From Warburgia ugandensis (lineage: Eukaryota > Streptophyta > Magnoliopsida > Canellales > Canellaceae): a stretch of 64,000 nucleotides of DNA. Below are positions 38,259 to 50,308 of the stretch, one piece after another. The position numbers and the translations under genes were made by a program. The notes under the pieces were generated by a model that saw only the letters and a program-made list of their open reading frames with translations, had not been told where the DNA came from and did no database searches. Each line of letters begins with the position of its first letter. Within the stretch, counting starts at the first letter, position 1. Location: the NCBI GenBank assembly GCA_035236585.1, contig CP141132.1:55456880-55520879 (forward strand), written 5' to 3'.

Positions 38259-40077
38259 AACATTTTGCTAGTCTTGAGAAAAATATGCAAAAAATCGTTT
38301 TATAAAAGTAAATACAAGGTGTCATTTTCATATATACTCATGATTGCATTTAGCATATGCAACAAGCCCTTAAACCCCCCAGTTACTTCTAGTGGATGAA
38401 TTAGGCCTCGTAAGGGTTTGTAGTGAATATACCCACAAAATTCCCTAAGGTTGAGTCCCCTATTTTATCTTAGAGAATCCTCATTTATTAGCACTCTATT
38501 AAGTTTTCACAACTTAATGGAGAAGATTAACCATTTTACTAATCATACACATGCTAAAGACATTTCATTCTAGTTATTTCTTTGGAGTGCGTGTGTGTGT
38601 ACAACCACATAAATCCTAACTTCTAACTAGATATGCTTGAATTCCATTTCAAATACGTCTTGACCTCAAATCCTCTAAGGTATACTCTTAGAAATTAAGT
38701 TCTCAGATAAGGGTTTAGACATGTTTCTCTCATGATGTGACATGATTCAACACAGTTAAAGGTTCACATAAATTTGGAAGCGCTAAAGAGACAAAGGAAA
38801 GTGATCCTTAATAGTAAATGTCATCACCAAGAATAGTGGGAGTATTTTACCTTAACCCTTCTTTTTATCTCTTCTTTAAAGCTATATTCCACCTAAGTTC
38901 TAGGGGTCTTAATTAGGAAAAAACATAGGCTTGGTTTAAGGTTATGAAAATAAGGGTATAAGGATTTCAAAGGTTCAAAATTGAGTAAAGCTCTTCAATG
39001 AATATTTGTTAGGACATTTGTTTTTTTTTTTGGAAGTGAATTTTCTTTGTATTCTTGTCTTTCACTTTCTTTCTCTTCTTTTTCTATTACTTTTCTTTTC
39101 TTTTCTTTTTTTTCTTTAGATTCTTTGGAAGATAGAATACTAATTTTCTTACTTATTTGACTTTTTGTTCTCTTTTGAACTTTTCCACTAACTCTACTCA
39201 TTTTGAAATTGGGTAATGATAATTTATTTTACTAGTTTTTTTGGGTTAAAGTGATTGAGGTTAAGAAGGAAAGGCTTAATAGTAGGCTTAAAGGGCTAAC
39301 TAGTGGTATGGAATATACTATGTAAGCTTTATGTCTCTTGGTTGAACATGGATGGCCTATATCATTTTCTAGGTTTCCTGAAGCCTATCAGATTTAATAC
39401 GTTTTCTAGAAATAAAGCTACTACATTTATTTATTCTTGATAGGTAACCAAAATAAAGATAATAAGATTACACTAAGTTATGGACACTGAAGAAAACAAT
39501 GGAATTACTTATAACTCTCTAAAAGAAAATAGTCTCTAAACTCACGGGGTTATAGATTTCCATTGATTTTTCTCAGGGTCTCTAGAAATGGTTTTCAAGA
39601 ATTAACTTTCATAAAATTCTTCAACACACAAATAATATGGAAACCTAATCATATACACTCCAATAAGAGGAGAAAACATTAGAATTACTAAATTTTGAAC
39701 ATCTAGTTCTCATCACAATAAGGGAACTCTTTCAAAAGGGGGGGGGGGGGGGGGGTGTGTTTCTGAAAGTTTAAGAAAATTCAAAATGCCTATATGTGTC
39801 TAAACCCCCTAACTTGAATGAAATATTGTTCCCAATGCTTGAAAACATAGGATCCTATATGGAAATATGTAAAAGATGGAGATTTTAAAAACATCTAGGT
39901 TGCGTCCCAAGAAGCTCTAAGTTTTTATGTCTTCAACTAGACATAATAATGAGTGCAATGATGGTAATTTGCAAGGGTTCCTAGAGTGGTCATCTAAGTT
40001 GGGTCATGATACATAAGTGCCTTTAATAGTATCTCATTAATATTAGGATTAGGCATCTTTAGGAAAGGTTTTAACTT
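38259..40077 (-). other. Non-coding tail of the Athila element (integrase to polypurine tract)
   Basis: About 1.8 kb without a credible frame. It matches the tail of the second Athila copy (58830-60650) on the other strand. A low-complexity pyrimidine/purine stretch at 39010-39180 and a run of 18 G at about 39739-39756 are its visible features. Athila elements often carry an env-like gene here. I see none. Confidence 0.7.
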
Positions 40078-41390
40078 CTAACCATTTACTTTTTGAATTT
40101 CTCCATCCTTCTCAATCCTAATGACTCCATGAGGATAGATAGTGCTTACTATATAAGGTCTAGTCCATCTAGATCTAAGTTTTCGTAGGAAGAGATGCAA
40201 TTTAGTGTTATGCAATAAGACCATTTGTCTAAGTGCGAAGGATTTTCTTAAGATTTGGCAACCATGTGCAACCTTCATCTGGTCTTTGTAGAATCATGTA
40301 GAGTCAAATGCATCTTTCCTCAATTCTTCCAAGTCATTGAGTTGGAGTTTGTAGTGGGTCCCAATAGAATCTAAGTCAAAATTGAGCTTTTTGATAGCCT
40401 AATATGCTTTGTGCTCTAACTCTACTGGTAAGTGTATGCCTTTCCATAGACAAGGAGGTAGGTGACATTTCTATAGGGGGATACTCCCACAAAGCATCAT
40501 TGAGTCTCATAGACTAGTCTTTCCCACTTGGATTGACTATCTTCTCTAGAATCCACTTTATCTTCCCATTGGATACCTCTACTTGACCATTGGTCTTGGG
40601 TTAGCTATTCTATGGTTGACACCATACTCTCTTATTAAATTCTCAAACACTTTATCACAAAAATGTTTTCCGCCATCACTTATTATGGCTCTTGGAGTAC
40701 CAAACCTTACAAAGACATTTTCTTTTAAGAACTTCACCATGACTTTGTGGTCATTGGTTTTGTAGGGTATAGCCTCCACCCACTTGGACATGTAGTCCAC
40801 TCCCACTAAGATATAAAGATTTCAAAAAGAAATAGGAAAGGGTCCCATGAAATCTATGCCCCAAACATCGAATGGCTCTACAATAAGTATTGGGTTTAGG
40901 GGCATCATATGTCTCCTTCCTAGACTACCTATTCTTTGACATCTTACACATGTTATATAGTAAGCTTGTGCATCCTTAAATATGGTAGGCCAATAAAAAC
41001 CCCACTACAAAATTTTTACAACTGTCTTTCTCTAGCTAAAATGCCCCCCACATGCATGATCATGACAAAAGGAGATGATTTGATTATGTTTGGCATCTAA
41101 TATGCATCTCCTAATCACTTGATTAGGATAGTACTTGAATAAGTATGGGTCGTCCCATGTAAAATATCAAACCTCAGCCAAAAATCTATTTTTATCCACT
41201 TTGGTCCAATGATTTGGTATTTGTCTTGTAACATGCTAATTAAGAATATCACCATACCAATGTAACTGGGAAATATGTAATAACTGAATAAATGTTCATC
41301 CTGGAAGGATTCAGTTATAGGCATATGATTGCTAGTATGCTCCACCATTACTTTGGATAAGTGGTCTCCTACAACATTTTTGGCAATTTT
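40078..41390 (-). pseudogene. Athila integrase, degenerate
   Basis: Blocks in minus order: a Cys pair (CVRCQRIGS, near 40950), FDVWGIDFMGPFP with the first catalytic Asp, VDYMSKWVEAIPYKTNDHKV and IISDGGKHFC with the second Asp (40690-40660), then ENLIREYGVNHRIA. The C-terminal strand-rich part WTRPYIVSTIYPHGVIRIE is at 40180-40110. Most blocks share one frame, with stops between. Catalytic Glu of the DDE triad is not clearly visible after HRIANPRPMVK. The segment matches the plus-strand copy at 57560-58830. Confidence 0.85.
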
Positions 41391-42830
41391 CTTTTCTCGA
41401 ATTTCTAAATCAAATTCTTGTAGAAATAATATTCACAGCCTTTTTAGAAAGGAGGTACTTTAAAGTTGCGTAATCCGAGTACACTATAACTTTAGAACCC
41501 AACAATTAAGGTCTAAACTTATCCAAAGCAAACACTATAGCTAATTACTCTTTCTGTTTGGTCGAATAATGGAGTTGCACATCATTTAATGTTTTACTTG
41601 TGTAATATATTGCATGGGAAATTTTATCGATGTGTTGCCCCAGAACATATCCAATGGCATAATCCAACGCATCACACATAATCTTAAATGGTGCATTCCA
41701 ATCTTGTGGTTGAATAATGGGTGCAGAAGTCAACTCGACCTTGAGTCACTCAAATGCTTTCTTATAGTCCTCATCAAAGTAAAAAATGGCCTCCTTTGTA
41801 AGCAAATTACAGAGGGGCTTAGCAATTTTACTAAAATCCTTGATGAAGCATCTGTAAAAGCCAGCATATCCTAAAAGGGAGCATATTTCTTTCACTGTCC
41901 TTGGTGGAGGAAGTTTGGCTATTAAATTCACTTTTGCCTTATTAACTTCTATCCCATTGGTTTATATTATGTGGCCTAAAACTATCCCACTTTGTACCAT
42001 AAAATGGAACTTTTCCCAGCTTAAAACAAGAATTTTCTCCTGACACCTTGCTAGAACTAACTTTATGTGGTGTAGGCACTCATCGAATGATGGCTCAAAT
42101 ACTGAGAAGTCTTCCATAAACATCTCAAGAAGCCTTTCCACCATATCAAAGAAAATGCTCAACGTACACCTTTGAAATGAAGTTGGAGCATTACAAAGAC
42201 CAATAGGCATACGTCAGTAAGCGAAGGTTCTAAAGGGGTAGGTGAAGGTGGTCTTTTACTGATCCTCTGGTACTATAGGAATCTGGTTATAACCAGAATA
42301 TCTTTCTAAAAAATAGTAATAACTATGTCTGGCTAACATCTCTAGCATTTGGTTCATGAAGGGTAGAGGAAAGTGATCTTTCCTTGTGATCGCATTCAAC
42401 TTTCAATAGTCAATACAAACTCTCCACCTTGTGGTCATGTGGGTGGGGACAAACTCATTATCCTCAATTTTTAGTATCATGATCCTAGATTTCTTGGGTA
42501 CAACATGAAGGGGCTAACCCAAGTGCTATCAGAGATAGGGTATATTATGCCATCATCTAGAAGCTTTATGACTTCATCTCTGACCACGTCCTTCATGTGG
42601 GGATTAAGTCGCCTTTGAGTTTCTCTAGAATGTTTTGCATTTTCTTCTAGGTGTATCCTATGCATGCATATGGCTTGACTAATCCCTTTTATGTCTATTA
42701 TCATCCACGCTAGAGCAGATTTATGTTCCTTAAGAACATATAAAAGCTTACCCTCCTGTTCATTATCAAAATATAATGTTATTATCATAGCTAAGGTTTC
42801 ATCTGGGTCTTGGTAGGAATATTTCAAGTT
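41391..42830 (-). pseudogene. Athila reverse transcriptase and RNase H, degenerate
   Basis: The N-terminal part (42827-42477) has EVIKLLDDGIIYPISDSTWV. Then MPIGLCNAPTSFQRC, FMEDFSVFEPSF (the catalytic M-D-D reads M-E-D) and GIVLGHII, then a stop, GIEVNKAKV, and LGYAGFYRCFIKDFSKIAKP. RNase H follows with DALDYAIGYVLGQH and YTSKTLNDVQLHYSTKQKE. At least one frameshift separates the first and second parts (about 42450-42220), and several stops occur. Loss of the first catalytic Asp would abolish activity even without the stops. Confidence 0.88.
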
Positions 42831-43359
42831 GTTAGGCTAGGGTTTTTGGTCCAGAGATGGTGGTTGCTCTATCGAGTGTATTAGGACAAATTCAGAACAT
42901 AAGGACCCAACTTAGAGGTATCCATGATTAGAGCAACCTCAAGAAGGTTGTTTACCTCCTCAATAGACTTGTCTATATCAAATTCTCCATTAAAGTGCAT
43001 GAGATAGGCCTCTGGTGGGTCAGAGATGGACAATGGTGAATGACTGTCATTAATTAGACTCTTGATCAAATTGACATTATAAGAATCATCAAGGTCTAAA
43101 TGTTGTTCATCGGAATTGAAGACATTTAGCATAACTTTCATATTGCTGAATGACAATTTCATTACACCATTCCTATAATTAATAATGGCATTGGAAATTT
43201 CCAAGAATGGATGTCCAAGGATGACCAGAATCTGACTACCAAGATCAGATACATGATGGGTGTCCAGTACAATGAAGTCAACTCAGTAATAGAATTGGTC
43301 TACATGTATCAAGATATCGTCAACCAAACCACCAATATCTTGATAGATCTATCGGCTAA
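42831..43359 (-). pseudogene. Athila pol spacer between protease and reverse transcriptase
   Basis: An open piece at 43204-42881 (ISNAIINYRNGVMKLSF..., then EVALIMDTSKLGP). It is in the normal place of the protease-reverse transcriptase linker. It is in a different frame from the flanking domains, so frameshifts lie on both sides. Confidence 0.6.
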
Positions 43360-43608
43360 TTATAGTGCGGTAGTGGTTGATTTTAACTCACCAAGTCTTA
43401 GTTGCTCATAGACAGAGTATGGAAACAAGTTAAGACTCGCCCCTAGGTCAAGTAATGCCCTATCTATGACATGATCTCTAATAACACAGGAAATGGTAGG
43501 ATACCATGGGTCTTTAAACTTCGTGGGGTCTTTTGTTGAATCAAAGAGCTTACATGCTCGGTGAGGAAAGCTTTCTTTTGTACATTTAACTTTATTTTTC
43601 TTGTGCAC
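43360..43608 (-). pseudogene. Athila aspartic protease fragment
   Basis: It contains ALLDLGASLNLFPYSVYEQL, the Athila-lineage form of the aspartic protease loop (D-L-G-A-S). It is preceded by a Cys/Lys-rich stretch and DPTKFKDPWYPTISCVI. The stop at the end is premature; related sequence continues beyond it in another frame. Confidence 0.85.
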
Positions 43609-45408
43609 GACTCTTTTAAGAACTTCGCATAGGTGGAGATGTCTTTAATTGCATTGAGCAGTGGAATATTGATTTGGACATGTTTAAGTACCTCCATTAA
43701 CTCATTGAAGTTTGTTCCCTTTCTAGCCTTGTTTAGTAATGAAGGAAAAGGGGCTTTAGGCATATATTTGGACATGTTTAAGTACCTCCATTAACTCATT
43801 GAAGTTTGTTCCCTTTCTAGCCTTGTTCAATAATTAAGGGAAAGGGGTTTTAGGCACATAGGGTGCCTCCACTATAGGTTCTACAAAGTTTTTCTATCTT
43901 TTCTCTTTCTCCTGTGTTTTGTTTGCTCTTTCTCCTATGTAATTTCCTTAGCCTGTCCTACATTCTTATTGATCTGACAATCACTCCTAAGAGTGGTTAT
44001 AGACTTGGCATGCTCATGAGGGTTAAGGTTTTAAGAACTTGACCCGATCTCAAATTGGCCCTTAGGGTTATGAATGGGTTGCCTAGGGAGCTGACCCTTT
44101 CCTCTATTATGTAGTTTAGCTAACGATTAGCTTACCTGCATATCCAACTTGGCTATGGCTTGAGAGCTGACATTGACTGAATGTCTACTCTAATTTTGCG
44201 ACTAATGTAAGGATTTTTTAGTGTTACCATTATCTTGTAAAAGTTTTCAAGCATGGTGTGGATGTTTTCCTCTAAAGATGGTTTCTTTTGTTGTTGAGGT
44301 TGTTGAAAGCTAGGTGGCTACTAGGAAATTGTAGTTTTATGAGGATAGTTTTGGGTAGGGGGTTCACAGATGGCCCCTCTATGTAGTTATTCTTTGACCA
44401 GGAAAAGTTGGGATGCCTAATCCATCTAGGGTTCTAGATCTTAGAATAGGGGTTGTTGTGAGGTTGGTGATATGCATTCAATGCATTTGCTTGATCAACA
44501 AGATAGTCATCTATTTGATGGATAAGACATTGTTATATGGGCTAGGCTAGAACATATAACACAAACCTCTTATGGAGGTTGAAGGGATGAGGTAGGCATA
44601 AAGGATTGAAACATAGTTTTAAGCTTGTTTGCTCTACTATCAACTTGTCCAATCTTGCTATTATAGAATCGAGTTTATGGGATAGATCAATATACACTCT
44701 TATCTCATAAAGACCCACTCTCTTGGTGGGCTGGTTGTCTCTCTCTCTTCTATTTGAATAATCCCATTACTAAGAATTATCTACTAAAGTTTGAAAGAAC
44801 TTCGGAGCCTCACTCTCATCCTTTAGCATCAGGGTCCATCCACTTGCTGCATCTACATTTGTCTATTTTGATGCGTTAATGCCTCGTAGAAGTATTGAAC
44901 TTGTTGCATTTTTCAAATCCATGATGTGGGAATTTTTGTAGCAGTTCGTTCCACTGTTCCCAACATTGGTAGTATTATTTATCAGCCCTTTGTTGGAAAT
45001 TAATAATTTCACGATGAAGGGTATTTGTTTTGTGAACAGGGAAGAAATTGTTAAAAAAAATTCTAGACAATTGGTCCCATGTACTCATGGAACCTACCTC
45101 CAAGGAATTAAGCCATGATTTAGCTTTATCCTTGAGAGAGAATGGGAATGGCCTAAGCTTAATAGAATTGTCTAAAAGATTTTAGAACTCAATGTGGCAT
45201 TGATATCAAGGAACTCCTTGATATGTAGGTAGGGGTCTTCTTGATCTCGACCATAGAAAGTGGGGAGCAATTGTATGACTCCCGGTTTTAACTCAAAGTG
45301 GTTTGGGTTTGTAGGAGGTAAAGCTATGCAGGATGGGGTGTTGAGTTGTAGTGGTGCATAGAAATCTCTAATGGCCTTACACTCGACTTTTGCTTGCAGT
45401 TTAGCCAT
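43609..45408 (-). pseudogene. Athila gag, degenerate
   Basis: Minus strand from an ATG at 45408. The N-terminal part has IALPPTNPNHFELKPGVIQL and LPTFYGRDQEDPYLHIKEF, the Athila gag pattern. After about 75 codons a stop follows. Traces continue with several stops down to about 43800. A 94-bp tandem duplication lies at 43673-43860. The protein would be the structural gag. Confidence 0.8.
43673..43860. repeat. 94-bp tandem duplication inside the Athila gag/protease region
   Basis: The stretch starting TTTGGACATGTTTAAGTACC at 43673 is repeated from 43767, including AGCCTTGTT and the following AGG-rich segment. A few substitutions separate the copies. 94 is not a multiple of three, so it shifts the frame. 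Confidence 0.9.
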
Positions 45409-46634
45409 GGGGATAAGAACTTGGTTTCTTCCTCCTTGTCTTAGGTTGCGTTGAGTCTTTGGGTTGAAAGGTGTTAGCTCTGGGTTCTGAGATCAACACC
45501 CTTACATAAACTATCCTATACTAGATGTCCTAATCTGAATGCAACTATAACTCTACCTGAAGCACAATCAAATCCTAGTAAGCACTAATTGAGCAATGTT
45601 TTGATTATATTTGCTTAGTGCATAGGTGGTAGCTTCTTAGACCTAAATATAGACAACTCCTCCTTTTGTCTAGATTTGACTACTGCTTACCACTTAGGTT
45701 CTGTTCAAAAGTGGTTAATACAATCCTCATGTTAGGAGGTGTTTAGACCTCAACTAACACCAAACGAAGGTATGGAAAAATCTCTTGGATTTTAAGACAC
45801 CCACTATAACCACAGTGCTTAGAAGCCACTGGAGTGACAATAGATTGTGTCCTTCTAAAAGGGTCCTATGAGCACAATAGCCTAGGTCTCTTTCTACTTG
45901 ATTTTATATTTAAGTTCAAAGGTTGGGATTGTGGCATACAAGGATATTGATTGATTCCTTAGTTGGCCAAAGAGCTAGTGATGAAATCCAATCCTTATCT
46001 TATAAGGGTTCCCGTAGGGCCCTTACTATCATTAATTTCATTCCACCATAAAACTATAAATATGCAATTCAATATAAAAACAAACTAATGAAACCTATAT
46101 GTTATCCAACCAGGGTTAAATAGGTGCTCTGATGCAACAATCCTAAGTAAAGATGCAATAATTATCAATTAATGGCCTTAATCTATATGAATTATACCAA
46201 CATTTAGATGCAAATTATACTAAATGTAAATTATCCTAAAAATTGAGTGAGAGATACTCACAATGAGAGGTTTGATGATGATCAAGTGTGGCCTGCCATA
46301 CCTCACACTTGCCATGTATTATTAGAACCCGTTTAAAATTAAATAATAAAGAAATTGCAATTTACAATGGGCCTCACTATAAGTTTCACTCAATCCTAAC
46401 TAGGAAAGCAATAAAACCTAATCTAAGATAGTGAAGCTGTCACCCACAAGATCATTGTTGCTCCTTTGCTAATTTTCTTCTGACAAAAATCAAAGAAATA
46501 TGGTCAACATGAGAAAAATAGCAACAAATACAACAAGTATTCAAAAATTATGCAAAAACCATAATCTAACACACCTTAAACCTCAACTAGAGGAAAATAA
46601 CCTAAAGTATGGAACACTACACAATTTGTTGCAA
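45409..46634 (-). other. Athila 5' leader
   Basis: No coding sequence. At about 45600-46060 it carries a module that is also present in the long solo LTR at about 34740-35150. Confidence 0.6.
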
Positions 46635-46653
46635 CTCCCCAGCAACAGCACCA
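46635..46653 (-). other. Decayed primer-binding site, Asp-tRNA type
   Basis: Minus strand TGGTGCTGTTGCTGGGGAG. The Athila primer site complementary to Asp-tRNA reads TGGCGCCGTTGCCGGGGA. The three mismatches within the first 18 bases are all C to T. It lies a few bases from the 5' LTR end. Confidence 0.8.
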
Positions 46654-47630
46654 AAAACTTGTTGTTTTAAATAAAACTTGCAAGCGCACGAATCATTTGC
46701 AAGGTAGTATGCTGATGAGGTCAATCCCACGAGGAGTAAACCATTGTGATGCTAATAGTCCCTACTTTAAAATTTCTAACCTAGCCAAAATTCAAGTGAT
46801 TTTTGTCTTAAATTAACAATGGAAATTAAAACGTGAACTTGGAAACTAAGCAAAAATAAGAAATGGAAACTAAGCAAAAACAAGAAACGGAAAACTTTCC
46901 TAAAATATGCACTTTCTAGAATTAGAACTTTCCTAAATTAAAAACTTCTAATTTATGACTTTCCTAATTAACAACTTTCTAAAATGATATTTAGCAACTT
47001 TCCTAAACTAATCTCCTAAACATGAAATTAACAACTAATTTAATGAAACATGCTCTTACAAACTACTTTCCTAATCATGCAAAACTAAGAAAAGTAAGAA
47101 TTCATATAAACTATTTTAAAAAGTATGACAAATGTGATTACTTCCCAAGTAACTTAGTTGTAAAATAATGGAATCTAATCTACAACTAAGTAAGAGAAAT
47201 GAAGGAAAAGTTACCACTAAAAAATAGTGAAAGGAAAACTACCAAATTAACATACATGTTACCATGGAATGATATATATGATTCATTGGATAGGAGTGGA
47301 TTTAATCAACTACTTTGAAAACCTAAGCATGAAATCTATTTCTAACATTAACTAAGCTATCTAACAATCTAATTGGGATCTTGAAAAATAAAGTGAACAA
47401 GATTGTATTGTGCTGGAAATTAACATACACCATTCATGGAAAGAAATTTTGGCAGTAAGGTAATTGAAACATTCAATGACTATAACATGTAAAGTATGAA
47501 ATTAATCACTTCTAATGCATCCAAGCATTCAAGAACAAAGTTAATTTACTGTTGAACATAAACATGAGTTGAAAATTCCAACTAATCTCATTGAATCACA
47601 TCCAAAAATTCATCAACATAACATTCCATA

Positions 47631-50308
47631 TGTAATAACTCCAATTTTGTAATATTAAAATCCCAAGTTAGCAATGAAAAGTTTAGTTTTTTGAAGATAA
47701 GGACATTTTGGTCATTTCACTATTCACCTTGACTGAACCCAGAAAATTGGTCCTAAAAATGGTACCATTAGGTGTGTCTCAAAAAAAGGAATCCAACAAG
47801 ACCAAAATCACCTAAAACAGAGTTAAAATGAGCAAGTTATGGCCCTTTGAAGTTCAGGGGCAAAAATGTAATGTTTACAAAAAACATATTTAACCTGCAA
47901 AACACAGGGGCCCGTTTTGATATGGGCACCCTTCATCTTCAACCTCCTAGAGGGTTCTAGAACGGCGGTGATTGGAGGAGAAATCACTGCCATTCTGGAG
48001 GTTTCTCCACCGCCATTCAAAGGCGGTGAGAGCCCCCTCCAGAACCCTCTTATAGCTGTATAAATAGAGCTCTTGGGCGCCTCTAATGGCAGCCCAAAAG
48101 CTTAAAGAAAACCCGTTTTGGAGGAGCAACCAAGAGGGAAAACAAGGAGAAAAACCCAGCAACGAGCTAGGTATGTCCAAGATCCCTCAAAACCCATCTT
48201 TACAGTACTCCTAGGATCATTTTCCCTAAGCTTTTGCATGAAAAATCACGCAAAATAGAGCCCTGGAGAGTCACCAAGGACCCAGGGACGTTCCCTGGGC
48301 TGCACTGGTTCGACAGGGTCGAACCAGGGTGTCCTGAGAATGCCCCGGTTCCCCAACGAACGAAACATTCCAGCCGGAACGTAACGCGTCGACCGCATTC
48401 AAAAAAAACCAAACAGGCGCATCCGTGGACACGCCCGCAAAAGAGAAGGACGGGTTGGAAAACCCAGCGCGTCTGCGGACGGGCCCACTGAGGCTCACGC
48501 CGCAAATGCACAGCGCTCTAGCAAACCGGGATTTTTCTGCTCCTTAAGAAAAGGTGGGCGCATGCCGCTGACGCGCAGCGCCCTTGCATTCCGCCTTTTC
48601 ACTCTTAAGACTCTTATGTACATGTGACACTAAAACACTTATAACTTGAGATCTAGAGCTCCGATTGAGGCGCCGCAAAAGGCGTTGTGACTGTGTCGAC
48701 GATGCAAACACAACCAAATTATAAAATCCCTAATCAAAGTGCAATCAAAGTTGGGCATGACCCTTAGAATAGGATGGTGGCGCGTGGCCACTAGACCTTT
48801 GGAAAACTGAGGATACCAAGGCCCAATTGGGACCTTAGGACACCCATAGGCATAGGGATGGACCCTTATTGCCTAAGTAATAATACCAACTACTGTAAAA
48901 CCCATAAAAGATAGGCCAAACTAACCCTGATCCCCCAAACCATGTTCAGGAGCGTATGAGGACAGAGGGGTTAGCGCAACCTAGCCAAGTAGGTGCTCTA
49001 TTGCTACTAGATTCTTTTAAAAGAATTATGATTGTTTTGCGAATACATGTTTTAAGTATATGACTTGTTTAGCATGACTTAATTCAACATGCATGTGATA
49101 AATGCTTTATACATAGACATGTTTTGTAAATAATTGCATATACATTATGCATAGATATGTTTTGCAAAATATTGCATACATTGCATGATTTGTGAGCATT
49201 AAGTTCTTGCAAAAATTGTATGTCCTTGAGGGTTACCAAAAAACACTGGAGTGCCGAGGGCCAGGCAGTTGTGAGGGACCCGAAGATGACAGGTTTTGAA
49301 AAACGAGGTTTTCGCTTGGTTAATCTGATTATGATTTGGGTTGATAAGCTCGTGGGCGTTATGCCGAGAGGTTTGGGTTGGCCTCTAGCCTCTACCACTA
49401 TTAGGTGGATGGGTACCACGCCCAAAAAGGGGCAACATCCCTACATCGACTGCATGTGGTACAGGGGGCTACCACTGGTGTCACAGCACTGGGTCGACGT
49501 GTCATAGGCCCTGTGGAGGCTATGACCGAGTGTCCTCAGGTACCTGGGGACCACACAGCGAGGAGGTCGTGGGCATAGTTGGACCCTATGGTTTTGTGGA
49601 CTTATTTGCATTGCATATGGCATGATATGAGGTTGGTCGACCATACCATACTAGATATCCATGAGTTGGATTCAATGAAGCATCTTATGCATATCATAAT
49701 GTTATGATATATATGTATATGATACTTTTGATTTTGGATTATGTGACCCTTTAAGTCGTTAGTATTTCAGTTTGACAATGGATTTTAATATCGATATTGA
49801 ATTTGAGTATTCAGACATGCATATGTTTTGAAAGAGCATATGATTTTAAAACATCTCATGCATTATAAAACTAGTAGTGATAGACTCCGACTGAGTATAG
49901 TATATACTCACCCTATCCTTAACATTTTTCAGGATAGTTCCACTCACAAATAGACGACGCCTCAGGAGATATTAGTGCTACGAGCAAGTGAATTAAAAAG
50001 GAGACAGTTATACATGTAAGTAAACTCTCAACCCTTTGGACATGTAGTTGTATTTAATTACAGTTGGGTTGTGTGCTGTGACTGGAAAGATCTGGGGGAA
50101 AACATTTATGGTTTCTAAAGTTTTTCAAAAATTACTTTGGTTATTGTGAAAGCAAATGACACTCGGGGTTTTCAAAATGAGTTTAAAACTAAAGATTTTC
50201 CACTGCATTGCATGGTTTTTATAAAATGGTTTTCAAATAGGGATGCATCCCGCCTTAGGAAATTAGATATTGCATTTAAAAATGCATGAGAAAACCCGAG
50301 TCGTCACA
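47631..50308 (+). mobile_element. Solo LTR of 2,678 bp of the Tekay-like family, plus orientation
   Basis: Bounded by TGTAATAACTCC and GTCGTCACA and a perfect target duplication. It is the same family as the LTRs at 1-1829 and 6419-8919, opposite in direction. It carries the TATA-like motif at 48059-48067, the CACCGCC palindrome region, the GC-rich leader and the GTTTGGGTTGGCCTC/CACGAGC segment at about 49345-49400. There is no internal region, so the element body was lost by LTR-LTR recombination. Confidence 0.95.
48059..48067 (+). promoter_or_regulatory. TATA box of the plus-strand solo LTR
   Basis: TATAAATAG, 428 bp after the LTR start. If active it would send plus-strand transcripts towards 52 kb, antisense to the Athila genes' strand. 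Confidence 0.6.

Noticed and set aside
38995-39201. 68-codon Lys/Glu/Ser-rich frame
   Set aside because: Low-complexity purine stretch in the Athila tail, not matched by a frame in the second Athila copy.
38259-40077. Expected env-like gene of Athila elements
   Set aside because: No frame longer than about 70 codons and no signal or membrane segments; also absent in the second copy.
48200-48511. Overlapping frames of 75-103 codons in the GC-rich part of the solo LTR
   Set aside because: Frames on both strands in a GC-rich LTR leader. They are not kept in the two other LTR copies.
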